This document shows positions 15,001 through 25,000 of a stretch of DNA of 64,000 nt, in pieces (position 1 is the first letter of the stretch; each line of letters starts with the position of its first letter). This stretch comes from Spisula solida (taxonomy: Eukaryota; Mollusca; Bivalvia; Venerida; Mactridae), in NCBI GenBank assembly GCA_947247005.1, contig OX365948.1, positions 13,133,455-13,197,454 on the forward strand. Direction: 5' to 3'. The notes beneath the pieces are model-generated. The model made no database searches. It saw only the letters and a program-made list of their open reading frames with translations, and was not told where the DNA came from. A program made the translations under genes and the position numbers.

Positions 15001-15883
15001 CATGAAAATAAGTACTGACTACATGTACATACAAAATAACAGAATGTTCGTGTACACCAATTTACATACATGACGGTCCGGATCGGACGGGATTTAGACG
15101 GTACCGTATGCCCGACGCCATTTGTATTAAAATAAACAAATGCTTTCCTTTACCTTGTTAGAAAAGATGCATTAATTGTCACTTTATTTTCATCAGAAGT
15201 AACAAGTTTTCTCACCTTACCCTGACCAAAGTTATTATACAGACCACCAATGAATGAAAACAATCTAATCGTCGTAATTATCCTATTAGACCAAACCACA
15301 ATTTGTTAATCGTGTCACAATGCAAGTGTGAAAAATAGCGATTTACAAGCTTCAAAATGATGATTAGTATACCATATTAACACATTTTGGCAGACAGTGT
15401 CAATACTTATGAAAACAATCAACAACTGACTTAACCTATGCCGGTCCGGAGAGGTAATTCTTAGTGTCTGTACGACTTTTGAGTGACGTTTGTCGTTGAA
15501 GGGAGGTGTCGTTTCTCGGAGGGAAATTAACGTTGAAATTGCACGGGAGGAATTTTGAATGTCGTTTAAAGGAGGTAGTCGTTTGAGAGAGGTGACGTTA
15601 CGAGAGGGAACACTGTATATACATATATTTAGGTCTTTGCCCTGCTCTTCCCTCAACGTCAGACATCATAGGCCAATCTGGCTGGGAATAAACAACAGTC
15701 TACACACAACTGTCTCATTTTTATCGCAAACTCTATCATATATTTAGCCTTAACCTATGAACAGTTATCAATGCTAAAACAACAGAATGTAACTATCGTC
15801 CCATCAGTCGACGTGTGTTCAGCAGTGTGACAGATTACAATGGACTGCTCCAGACACACATGGCCAACAATCCCAGCATGTGA
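1..15883 (+). CDS. IFT74: Intraflagellar transport protein 74 (5'-partial, 19 exons seen)
   Basis: Coiled-coil subunit of IFT-B, which pairs with IFT81 and carries cargo along cilia. Exons: ..2, 669-746, 1186-1231, 1631-1729, 2344-2404, 2764-2823, 3317-3378, 5220-5298, 5826-5948, 6499-6683, 7329-7408, 7913-7966, 8708-8748, 9683-9739, 10225-10345, 10903-11066, 11887-12012, 13905-13965, 15765-15883. All junctions are GT-AG and keep phase to the TGA at 15881. Family hallmarks seen: [11 protein letters not shown] near the left edge, [34 protein letters not shown] (about residue 206 of the fragment), [10 protein letters not shown], and [14 protein letters not shown] (about 481). The translation is rich in E, K, Q and L with heptad character, as expected of a coiled coil. 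About 538 codons are present against roughly 600 in vertebrates, so mainly the N-terminal basic region is missing to the left. The last exon has the weakest similarity ([14 protein letters not shown]) but fits in phase and position. Confidence 0.95.
292..555 (+). repeat. Dispersed repeat, copy 1 (IFT74 intron)
   Basis: Begins CAGGGGTCCTAC and ends near ATGCCTCAGTAGAACCC. The same order of blocks (GGAATAATCTGG, GTGTGCTAATG, CAGACTTG, TATGCCTCAGTAGAACCC) recurs at about 14485-14722. A related AGGGGTGTCA...CCGGAATTCCGGAT block near 17897-18180 may be a diverged third copy. Family unknown. Confidence 0.6.
3438..4165 (+). repeat. Dispersed element with ~165-bp internal tandem units
   Basis: Starts AGCTCCACTATTCGTAGAATA and continues as three to four imperfect units, each with GCATACTTGTT, CCATCATGAC, AGGTAACTCTAT and TTATGCCCCC. 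It lies inside an IFT74 intron and shows no coding capacity. The layout resembles other bivalve-type elements here: a short unique head followed by tandem units. Confidence 0.55.
4850..5086 (-). mobile_element. tRNA-derived SINE
   Basis: On the - strand it starts GGGGCACGGTGGTCGATGA (A-box region) and carries CTGGTTTGATCC (B box) about 50 bases later, the spacing of a tRNA-type Pol III promoter. A longer tRNA-unrelated body follows, including TGTACACCGGGCACATTAAA. No clear A-rich tail or target duplication could be fixed. Confidence 0.6.
6765..7260 (+). repeat. Dispersed repeat fragment(s), IFT74 intron
   Basis: Contains two diverged units sharing TGTTAC, ATGGTC, GATTTCAA, CTTTTGCATGA-like and GATCAGTAC blocks, and a TTGCCCTTT block. 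Similar wording (GGTACCGAGCCTAGTTGTG; GTTGGTACCAAGCCTTGATGTG) recurs near 9900-10090 and 34258-34370, so this is a dispersed family in various states of decay. Confidence 0.45.
9262..9405 (+). repeat. 47-bp tandem repeat, 3 copies
   Basis: Three units centred on CACAAGTCAACGGGG(G/A)CC followed by CTAAATAGCC and ATCAGTGATATG, phased at 47 bases, within an IFT74 intron. Confidence 0.85.
11181..11720 (+). repeat. Dispersed element with hairpin end and two internal units
   Basis: The left end holds a perfect stem, CCCCGAA-CAAA-TTCGGGG, and the right end contains TTTCGGGGAGCC, an inverted relative of TGCTCCCCGAA. Inside are two units of about 175 bp sharing CAAAACTTCATGGATAGC, TTCACTACCAAGTG and CCTTGGAAGATTTGCAC. 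The open frames across it follow the repeat and match no family I know. Confidence 0.6.
12645..13682. mobile_element. TA-flanked terminal-inverted-repeat element (mariner-type ends)
   Basis: The ends are inverted repeats of about 30 bp reading CGAGGGGTGATCGCGAAGTT on the left and CGAGGGTTGATCGGGAAGTT on the right, each followed by CGTGTAATTT and flanked by TA, the Tc1/mariner target. The interior, just over 1 kb, has only short open frames and no recognisable DDE domain, so it is probably non-autonomous or decayed. It lies in an IFT74 intron. Confidence 0.75.
13690..13869. mobile_element. Short decayed inverted-repeat element
   Basis: Left AGTATAACCTCTCCAGAGCA and the right end, read on the other strand, TACAGTGCAACCTCTGTAGA. 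The ACCTCT block sits at similar distance from a TA at each end. It starts a few bases after the preceding TA element ends, suggesting a cluster of insertions. Confidence 0.45.
14485..14730 (+). repeat. Dispersed repeat, copy 2 (IFT74 intron)
   Basis: Second copy of the repeat at 292-555, sharing GGGGTCCTAC, GGAATAATCTGG, GTGTGCTAATGGC and ATGCCTCAGTAGAACCC in the same order and strand. It abuts the inverted-repeat element at 14739. Confidence 0.6.
14739..15617. mobile_element. TA-flanked CAGTG-ended inverted-repeat element
   Basis: Left end TA-CAGTGGTACCTCTCTTGA; right end, reversed, TA-CAGTGTTCCCTCTCGTAA. Further inside, both arms carry GAGCGAC/AACGACT and CCTC-rich words. The CAGTG...CCTCTC ends resemble pogo/Tigger-type DNA transposons. 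No transposase reading frame is seen. Confidence 0.65.
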
Positions 15884-16003
15884 GCACTCGTGACATCACT
15901 TTGGACTTCACCTGGGACTTCACTCGGGACTTCACATTACCCCGGGACTTCGCCAGGGATTTCATATCTTTGTCTTCATTGGATCATTTGATAGTGATGA
16001 AAA

Positions 16004-16009
16004 AATAAA
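16004..16009 (+). promoter_or_regulatory. Candidate poly(A) signal of IFT74
   Basis: AATAAA lies 121 bases after the IFT74 stop codon, the first canonical hexamer in the 3' flank. Between stop and signal is a short imperfect repeat of GGGACTTCAC/GGACTTCAC (15901-15965). Cleavage position is not determined; later AATAAA motifs (for example near 17327) could also be used. Confidence 0.4.
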
Positions 16010-16369
16010 AATGCTTCATCATGGTTGTTTATGAAACTTGTTAGTGACAATACTTTACATTCCACTTTATTTATTTCCTTTGTATAGTACAAAGTAACAA
16101 ACACTTCAATTCAAATGTTCTATGATTCTCTCCTCTTCTTTCTTGGTATGCATACAAAACATGAAACTGTTATTTATTAATATGAAGATCAGGCTATAAA
16201 TGCTGGGCATTTTCGTTATTTATTGCAAGGCTATTAAATGATATTATCAGACTGTAAAAACATGTTTCCTCTTGTAGTTGATGTAATCTTTTATGTAACA
16301 TTGTTGGTTTCAAACGTCTGCTTACTCATGACATTGTTAACAGCTGTGTTCATCCAAGACTCAAATAGG

Positions 16370-16883
16370 TTAAAGGTGCTGACTCACAGATCGGGCTAAA
16401 ATTTTTGTATGACATAATTTTTCTACTTAACTAAGTATTTATGTAATAGAAAGCCACTGACAGTTATTTTATCAAAAACTTATTGCAAACAAGCAATTTA
16501 AACCACTTTATATATCACCCACTCGGTATTTTTCCTTATAAAAATAGTGCAGAGTTTCCATCCAGCAAGCTTTGTGCGTTATGTAATTCACATGTGAGTG
16601 AAACATCAATGAGGTATTCAGTTCTTTTTGTAATTCGTTTTCATCGAATGCAAACAAATTTCAGACAATTTAAGTAATAGTAGTATCAGTTCTACAGGGT
16701 ATTAACACCCTGTAGAGTTTTGGATGTAAAAATACTAAATAACTACAAAATGCTGAAGTTTCGCAAGTTATTTTAAATGTCTGTGTGCTTGTTTATGGGA
16801 TTAACAGGCAACTATACCAAAATTACGCGAATATTTAACAATTTTATTTTTACAATATGCCAATATGTGAGGCAGCACCTTAA
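16370..16883. mobile_element. TTAA-flanked MITE-like element with central palindrome
   Basis: Ends AGGTGCTGACTCACAGATCGG and, reversed, AGGTGCTGCCTCACATATTGG sit inside TTAA on both sides, the piggyBac-type target site. A near-perfect 26-bp palindrome around a central TTAA lies at 16691-16716. No transposase is encoded. Confidence 0.7.
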
Positions 16884-17171
16884 ATCTATACGAGATGATT
16901 AAAACATCGAGTCACAAGAAACACACTATGAATGAAAGTATACAGTAAGTGAAATTAATAACAAAATGTTCGCAAACTGTTCTCTCTGTCTGCAAACTTT
17001 CATAAATATTTATCAACTGTTAGTACAGTTATCAGCAGTTTCATGTTTGTTATAACTTGTGTTTTAAAACTTTTTGATTGTGCTAGAATATTGCTCTATG
17101 TTTAATATTTATGTAAATTTGTCATTGTTATAATTGTTCAGACCTCATAAGTAAACTTTCATGTACTTGGA

Positions 17172-17272
17172 TACATGGTAATTCTTCGATGCCGTGTGCA
17201 TGGTCATTCTTCGATGCCGTGTGCATGATAATTCTTTGTTGCTGTATACATGGTAATGCTTCGATGCCGTCC
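17172..17272 (+). repeat. 25-bp tandem repeat, 4 copies
   Basis: Units of the form ACATGGTAATTCTTCGATGC followed by CGTGT, starting about every 25 bases. The third copy is the most diverged (TTTGTTGCTGTA). Confidence 0.85.
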
Positions 17273-17542
17273 ATTATGTTTGTAGATCTGTGATCTTATG
17301 TTTAACTTATTGTAAAACTGATAGATAAAATAAATATTTAAAGAAATTATTTGTTTCATTTTATGATTTTTCTGACAAAGCATCTTGAACTGGCAAAGCT
17401 CAGCTCTGTTTGAAAACACTTGGAAATTGGACAGAGACAATAAACCATAAGCCAGTTATTGTTACAACTGGGGTGCTTTGAAATCTACTGGGTATTAATA
17501 ATTATACCACATTTGAGTTGTTATTTTTTGTAATCGTCTCAG

Positions 17543-17628
17543 TCTTTAGATCTCTTGCCCTTGGATACTGTTACAATCTGAGTAAGCCATTCAAGCTGGC
17601 TATGGAAGGTCAATGGTTCAACCTAGAA
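17543..17628 (+). other. Possible orphan or alternative terminal exon
   Basis: An 86-base open segment sits between an AG acceptor preceded by a pyrimidine-containing tract (CGTCTCAG) and a strong GTGAGT donor. Read with two entry bases it gives FRSLALGYCYNLSKPF followed by KLAMEGQWFNLE, then a stop nine bases into the intron (VSM-stop). The entry phase matches IFT74 exon 13905-13965, so it could serve as an alternative last exon replacing 15765-15883. I do not recognise the peptide. It could equally be a chance open stretch or a relic of another gene. Confidence 0.3.
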
Positions 17629-19000
17629 GTGAGTATGTGATCTTCCTACATTCTTAAAGTCTGGATAGTCGCTATATGGCCCAATTGGTAATGTATCTTA
17701 CATCCCAAATTTGTTTTCTGTTACCAAAATGGGTCTAGAAAATTATCGTACACTTTCAAAGTAAAACCATTTCAGATCTCAAACTATTTCGTATATATGC
17801 ATAATGTGAATGAGAATATGGAAATCTAAACATTTACAGAAACTATACAAACAAATGACCAATGCAATAAGGGGGATCTGACCATCTTTTATCAACAGGG
17901 GTGTCAATTTTCCTGATTTATCCGGAATTCCGGATTTATCATTCCTGATAGAGCAATGGCTTCTGACCAAAATAAAAGTAGTTTCATGAAAATATCTCCA
18001 GAAATGATAAAGTTATGGTAAAGTAAATCTGCTCTGAAGGATTTTCTTTAAATATAAACTGAGTTAATTATAGAAACAATGTCATTGAAGGCCTCTTGTT
18101 TTGCAATAATGGTCGGCCGCTTATGATTTTCCTGATTTTTGATTTGGCCTTGTTGATACCCCTGTATCAAGAAGGGGACTGACCAGCTATTTTTCTCAGG
18201 GTGGTCCAACCAACTACTTTCCTTAGAGGATTGTCCTGATCACACTTTTAGCCCCGTCAGACCAGTGTAAATATGCAAGGTAACCAAATTCTTGCCAAAA
18301 TTTCAGGGGGTTCCAGACTTTTTGGCCCGCTCATGGAACCTACAGTTTTTAGCATACAAGATTGTTAATTAAGATAGCTGTGACTACACAGTAAGGTCAA
18401 AACTTAAGTCTGTTCAGCTTTTAACACAATGTAACATAAATTTTAAAATATAAGAGCCAATAGGGTGGTAGCTTTTCATTGACGCTGAGTATATGATGTG
18501 TTTGCAAAAAAATAGTTCTTTAGCTCATCTATAGCTCTTTTGCTTTTCATGGTATAATCATAATGATAAGCCAATGACTATTTTTTTATAGAATAATTTC
18601 AAGATGATGTGTCAAAATCTGCGGTACTGATAACACGGATTTTTACCGGATATTGGAATTTAGTAACACCTATTACGGATTTTGTACGGGAGGGGCGGGT
18701 TTAGTACTAACTCTAAATAAGGGGAGTAACTCTACCGTCCAACATCCGGGTGGGAGGAAATGTACGTTTTTGATGATTATGAGTGTTATTTTCAATAATA
18801 CACCTTAATGAAAGCAAGTGTAACACAATTCTGTATTGTAACTATATGTCACACAATTCCAGATTACCAATTTGTGTCCATTTTATGACGTCATCATCAT
18901 TTATTCACTTGAAACCTTGTGACATTTGACAGTTCTCTCTGTCAACTTTCATTTCACATACATCACCAAATCAGAAATCGTTAGTGATTGATGTCCAACA

Positions 19001-22000
19001 ATGGCAGATTTTCTGGCAGAAAACAACCAATGTGGTCAGCATGCATTAAGACTTGCGTCCCGAGGGAACGCCATTATTGCTGAACTTTTGAGATTGTCAG
19101 ATTTTATCCCGACCGTGTTCCGACTAGATACCCAGCAAGATATACAAAGATATGGAGAAATTATTGCTGACTTCAGCTACTTTAAGAGTACTGATTACTT
19201 CGAGAACAAAATTGAGACAAAGACGGTAAGTTCTACTTTATCAAGGAGGGGGATACTTGAGTGGTGACCGTGATACAAGGCTGTGGATTCTAAGGCCAGT
19301 AAGGGACTTGGACAAAGTTGAACTGCTTACTGTTCAGTCTTCATTAACTGCATCGGGCCCCTGTTGTTTAAACATATTTTATTACCGGAACAAAATATAC
19401 AATCACAAATACATCTATAAATACATCCTATATACATGAGTAAAAGGGTCGAACCACAAGTTCCAAAACTAAAGTTACAGCTCTCCTATCGGCCCCTATC
19501 AATGTCTAAGAACTGGTTAGAGATCCAGGAAGCAGTGGTCATGAGTGATAAGGATATTAATCTTTAAAATGTGTTTCACTGTTGAGGTAAAATTAGATTG
19601 GCAGAATAGCTGCAAATCTATATGGGGTTGAGTCCACATTTTCACTGTCCATGAAAAGTGACAAAGATTTCGGCCAATCTTGTTTTGTTGTAACAATGAT
19701 TCTTGGATGCCAGGTTAGCATTGCGTTCTGTTGATGTGACGTCAGGATGGTCTTGTGGGCCAGCATGGGTGCCAGATTAGGTGTTGTGGCGAGAGCACCT
19801 GATCAATTGACTTTCTATAAACAAATAAATGCACATATCACGATGGTTCCTATTGAAAAAACATTTTTAGCAAATTTAATGGTGGACTATTTCCTGTTGT
19901 TGCAGCAAAAAAAATGTGCTTAAAAACACATTGCCTGTGATACGTTATAAGCCCTGGGCAGTAACCAAATAGAACTAGAACTAGAACACATGTAAACAAT
20001 TTTTATTTACTGATTTACAACAAACCCTAAAAATCCTTTTTTGTGAGCAGTAACACCTAAGCGTGTTACAATCGGTTTTTGTCCATATTTTTGTCAACAT
20101 ACTCGTCCACATTTATTTGTGAATAACATCGATGATGAACAAACTTTCTGTTACGACTCTGTTTCATAAAAAAATCAGTCTTCTGGCTACTTATAGACTG
20201 ACCAATCAGAGGGATCGGGTCAATGAGAAAGTTTCCGAATGATGTAGGCTCTTGACTGGTACTTGCTTTACAGTAAATATTTTAAGATAAAAGCTTTTGT
20301 ATGGCAATTTCTCAGTCAGTAAATACAAATTAGTTGCAGAGCAAGCTAGGTGCAAGCAGTATAATTTATAAATTATATTAAATTTTTATTTTAGAACATT
20401 GCTAAGTACAAAGAGTTGTAAAGTACTTGGATATAATTTCAGTGATTAATAGTTATTATTATTATTCTTTTTGTTAGGAGTTTGTGTGGGGTTTATATTT
20501 ACAGTGTTGGTGTCATTTTGTACAGTAAACTGTTTTATTTCTATTATCGTCAGATGACTATTTTATTATTGATCTCATTGCAGGAACTACAAGACTTAGA
20601 TGAGGAATTTCAAGAGAATCATATAGAAATTCTTACAAGATTCTATCAAGCTTTCTCAAGTGTTCATAAATATGTTACAGATTTAAACAGGTAAAATCAT
20701 TACACTAGCTTAGATGTAACTGCACTATTATATATACAAAGCAGAAATAAGTTGCAGACCTTCATTGAAAAACTGCTAAAGTGGCAACTTTCTGATAAGG
20801 AATTCATGGACATATCATTTTCTGTGCATAATTTCAGTTAATTGAGTATAAAACTGTCAATCTATTTTGTAGATTCTTGGAAGATCTCAATGAAGGTGTA
20901 TACATTCAACAAACCCTTGAAAGTGTCCTTCTCAACAATGATGGTAAACAACTTATGGTAAATACATTATACACTATGCATGACTCTCTCTTCAAATTAG
21001 TTTAAACATATTTTATTTCACACTTATTAACATTCTAACACTGTATGTTTCTCCATGTAAATGTATTGAGCTGTATCTTGATTAAATAAACAGTATTTCA
21101 CGGTTGAATTTTGGCTGTTTAAATTGTCTCCCACATATATTTAGCGTTTTTATCAATGAAATTTACGTCTTGTTTATTTCATGACATCATGAACTGTTAG
21201 GACCTTAGAGCGCGACATTTTGTGTAATTTCTTTTTGTAGCGTTTCTATTTATTTATTTGATTAGATTTATATTCTATGACATAATAATTGGAAATGGGC
21301 GTTAAATAAATTCAGTTTGAAATAAACAGAACAGTGAAGATTAAAACTCCAGGGGCGGACGTTGTATACTATGAACAGCGGAAGTAGTCTATAGCAACAA
21401 GAAAAATAATTCATCAACTCTGCAAATAAATTAGTCCATATATAGTTGCACACATTTCGCTTGTTAGAATGCAAAGAAATCACAGTTTTGCGTGATATAC
21501 CGGTGAATAGATCACGGTTTGTCGTATTGTAATAGGAATGCATCGGATGTGACTGCTTGTTACAAGGTGTTATTTATAAATGGCTAATTTAGATTTTATT
21601 CAAATATTGGTAGCTTAAAATGTGTAAAGTTTAGATGACTATTAACACATGATTGACTTCTACAAAGGTTTGACTGTATGAATACAGATCTGGCTGTCTG
21701 GCCTCTCAGGTTGTGTGTTCTTATTACAGTGTGAGATCCTATTTCTATATGGAGTTATGTTGCTGATCATTGACATGAAAATTGATGGTTCAGTCAGAGA
21801 AAGGATGATGGTGTCATACTATAGATACAGGTAGGTCCTTTCTTCATAGATACATTAATTCAAGCCCCTATTCTATGTCCATCACAAACTATTTTCCAAT
21901 ATTGAGTTCAGAGGGGAGACATCTAATTATTAAAGTGGACTTAACATGACACCCTATCAAGACATTGGTTTCAAAAAGCCACACTAAGTCTTAAAGTGAA

Positions 22001-25000
22001 AGTTCAGCATTTTTTTATTTTTTGATATGTTGTAAAGAACCCCAAACTATCTTCAAATTCAGTGTTTATAGCCCCCTATTCACACCCTAATTAGCTAGGG
22101 TAATTAAACTGTCTCTGACATGGAGAGCCACCATATTTTACCTAGGTATCTTTGCAGTACTACGTCACAGCGTCAGTTAGGCTCTGCGAAGAAAGTAGTG
22201 GGATATAATAGTTTTATATAATAGTGTTATCATTTGACGTAATTTGGCAATAAAAATACATCAGCACAAAGCTAATCGTTACAATGTTATGCATGGACAG
22301 GGAATGAGTAAATTTGCAGACCCTGTAAAAGATAAACAACTGTGTGAAAGATGGATCTATAATCTAAGTACTGAAACCCTGAACATTAATAACTGTTTAT
22401 ACTCTCAAAATAAAATAATGAGTTATTATTGTTTCTGAAAAACACTTTATAGAAGGCCAATAATTAAAGTGTTTAAAAAGAATTTTAAAATTAATTTCAG
22501 TCAACAGTCAAAACTATACACTTTTCCTTCATACCGTGCTATAAAGTATACAAGGCATTCTGTATCAATTGACTCTGTGACGTCACTAGGTACGGGTTTA
22601 TCTGATAAATAGAGAGTATCTCTGGCCAAAATGGCGGCGCCCTTAAACCCTTCTTGGAGGTAGTTAATTAGGGTTTTATTGCCATTACAAATTGGAAGCT
22701 CATTAGTAAGTAGGAGATTTAGATACAGCTCAAGGAAAGTAATAAATTAAGATAAACTATAAATTATCCCGGAATATCACTTTAATGAGATGTGTTCACA
22801 TTCTTACTCATCACTTATCAGAATAGTTTTGGCATATATAGAGAATAAAAGGATGTCTACAAGTGTGTTGTAGCTAGAAAAGTCTTAATGATTTCACAAA
22901 TATTCTAATCTTTGTGTACAGCATTTGCAAATAGATTGGTCTATTTTGTATCAAAATCTGTTCTATGTTTTTCCATACATAGACAAAACAGTGTTTGATA
23001 TGTTGTTATGTTCTCGGTAGAATTGTGTCCTTTTATAAATATTCCACCATTATAAAAAGCATAATTGTATAGCATATTGTAGGTTTACAAAAAGTGATTT
23101 TGAATTGCAGTGCACAGAAGGCTTCTGCCGGGGACTCAAATATTGATGATGTCCTCAAACTTCTGCGTAGTACAGGCTATTCCAGTGCTGCTGGAGCCAA
23201 ACGACCACCGACTTACCCAGAAAGGTTCTTTGCGTAAGTAGAGGTGTCAAACATTAGTATAAAGTATAAATTTAGAACAACATTTTATAATTAATCACTG
23301 CATCATTTCGTCATTTTGATTCTATGTAGGATTGAAATGAAAGCATTTTATAAACTGACTCTGATTATCTCATGGTCAGATATGGTGACAGATCAACAGT
23401 AATTTGTTTGATTCCTACTTTCTGAAGGAAAAACTTGTTTTATCAATACTAATAAAATTGCTGGTAAAATACAAAAATCCTTATGCCAACCAGTAAAATC
23501 TATTTGTTATTGAGTTAAACAAAAAAAACACATCTTTTTTTATCAAAGTTCACTTGGAATGATAATGAATTGGCATGTTAAGTAACCAACATTATAAAAT
23601 TATGGTATTGAGGAAAACATTTCCAGCATAGTTAAATGTTTGCTTATCAGTGTTTTTCAAAATTTTCAGGAGAGTTCCAATTGACAGTGACTATATCAAC
23701 ATGGTGATTGGCCGTTTAAGGTCAGACGATATATATAATCAGATAGCATCATATCCCTTACCAGAGCATCGTTCGACGGCCCTCGCTACTCAGGCCAGCA
23801 TGTTATATATACTACTGTACTTTGATCCAGAAATACTGAACAATCAACAAGCAAAGATGAGAGAAATTGTAGACAAACATTTCCCTGATAACTGGGTGAT
23901 TGGGGTATATATGGGTATCACTGTCAATCTTCTAGATGCATGGAGTCCTTATAAAGCCGCAGTTACAGCTTTAAATAATACCTTGGATGCCAGTAATGTT
24001 AGAGAATTGGTAAGTGTACCTCAGATCAGTCTTCACTGAGTTACTGCCCTTTGAATTAGGTGTACTATATCACTCAGTATTAAATTCAAAACTAAATTTA
24101 TTATACATGTACTAGTTTCTTGAATAATTACAAAAATCTATCAGTCAAGATGTATAAAATGAGTCATGATATTGCGCTGTATGAGACCAAGCATATGTTA
24201 TAAATATATAAAGTTTTAACTGTCGGATAATGAATCTCAAACTAGGACTACTGTTGATATATCAATATTGTATCCATGACATCTATGTGGTAGCAAATGT
24301 GTTTTTTGTTTTCAGTCAGTGAATTATTCGAACAAGGTGAAGAAACTTCATCCTGTGTTAGAGAAATATTTGAAAGAAGGTGTCCTAGTTGAAGAGTTCA
24401 TTCTTGATACAATACCCAAACTACTGAATGTGATGAGAGACAGTAATGTGACGCTACGTTGGCTTATGTTACATACTTCTACACTATCACCAAGTATGTC
24501 AAGTTATGAATTTAGAGCAAATTGTTATTGTACAGTACTGTAGGTTTGCTTAAGATTGAATTAAAATAACCTATTTACTATGTGCATCTGTATTACACAG
24601 CTGCAATGATAGAGCACCCCCTTCAAGTATGGGAGGTCCCAGGTTCAGTTCTGTATTCAACAGCTGCAATGACAGAGCACCCCCTTCAAGTGTGGGAGGT
24701 CCCATGTTCAGTTCTGTATTCAACAGCTACAATGATAGAGCACCCCCCCCCCCCCCCCTTCAAGTGTGGGAGGTCCCAGGTTCAGTTCTGTATTCAACAG
24801 CTACAACGATAGAGCACCCCCTTCAAGTATGGGAGGTCCCAGGTTCAGTTCTGTATTCAACAGCTGCAATGATAGAGCACCCCCTTCAAGTATGAGAGGT
24901 CCCAGGTTCAGTTCTGTATTAAACAGCTGCAATGATAGAGCACCCCCTTCAAGTGTGGGAGGTCCCAGGTTCAGGTCTGTATTACACAGCTGCAATGATA

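Larger units (their letters stand above)
15884..19000. other. Intergenic region IFT74 to WASHC5
   Basis: About 3.1 kb between two genes on the same strand. It holds the presumed IFT74 3' UTR, a TTAA-flanked element (16370-16883), a four-copy 25-bp repeat (17172-17272), a possible orphan exon (17543-17628) and AT-rich sequence. The WASHC5 promoter should lie in the right part, but I see no clear TATA box or initiator that I could defend. Confidence 0.6.
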
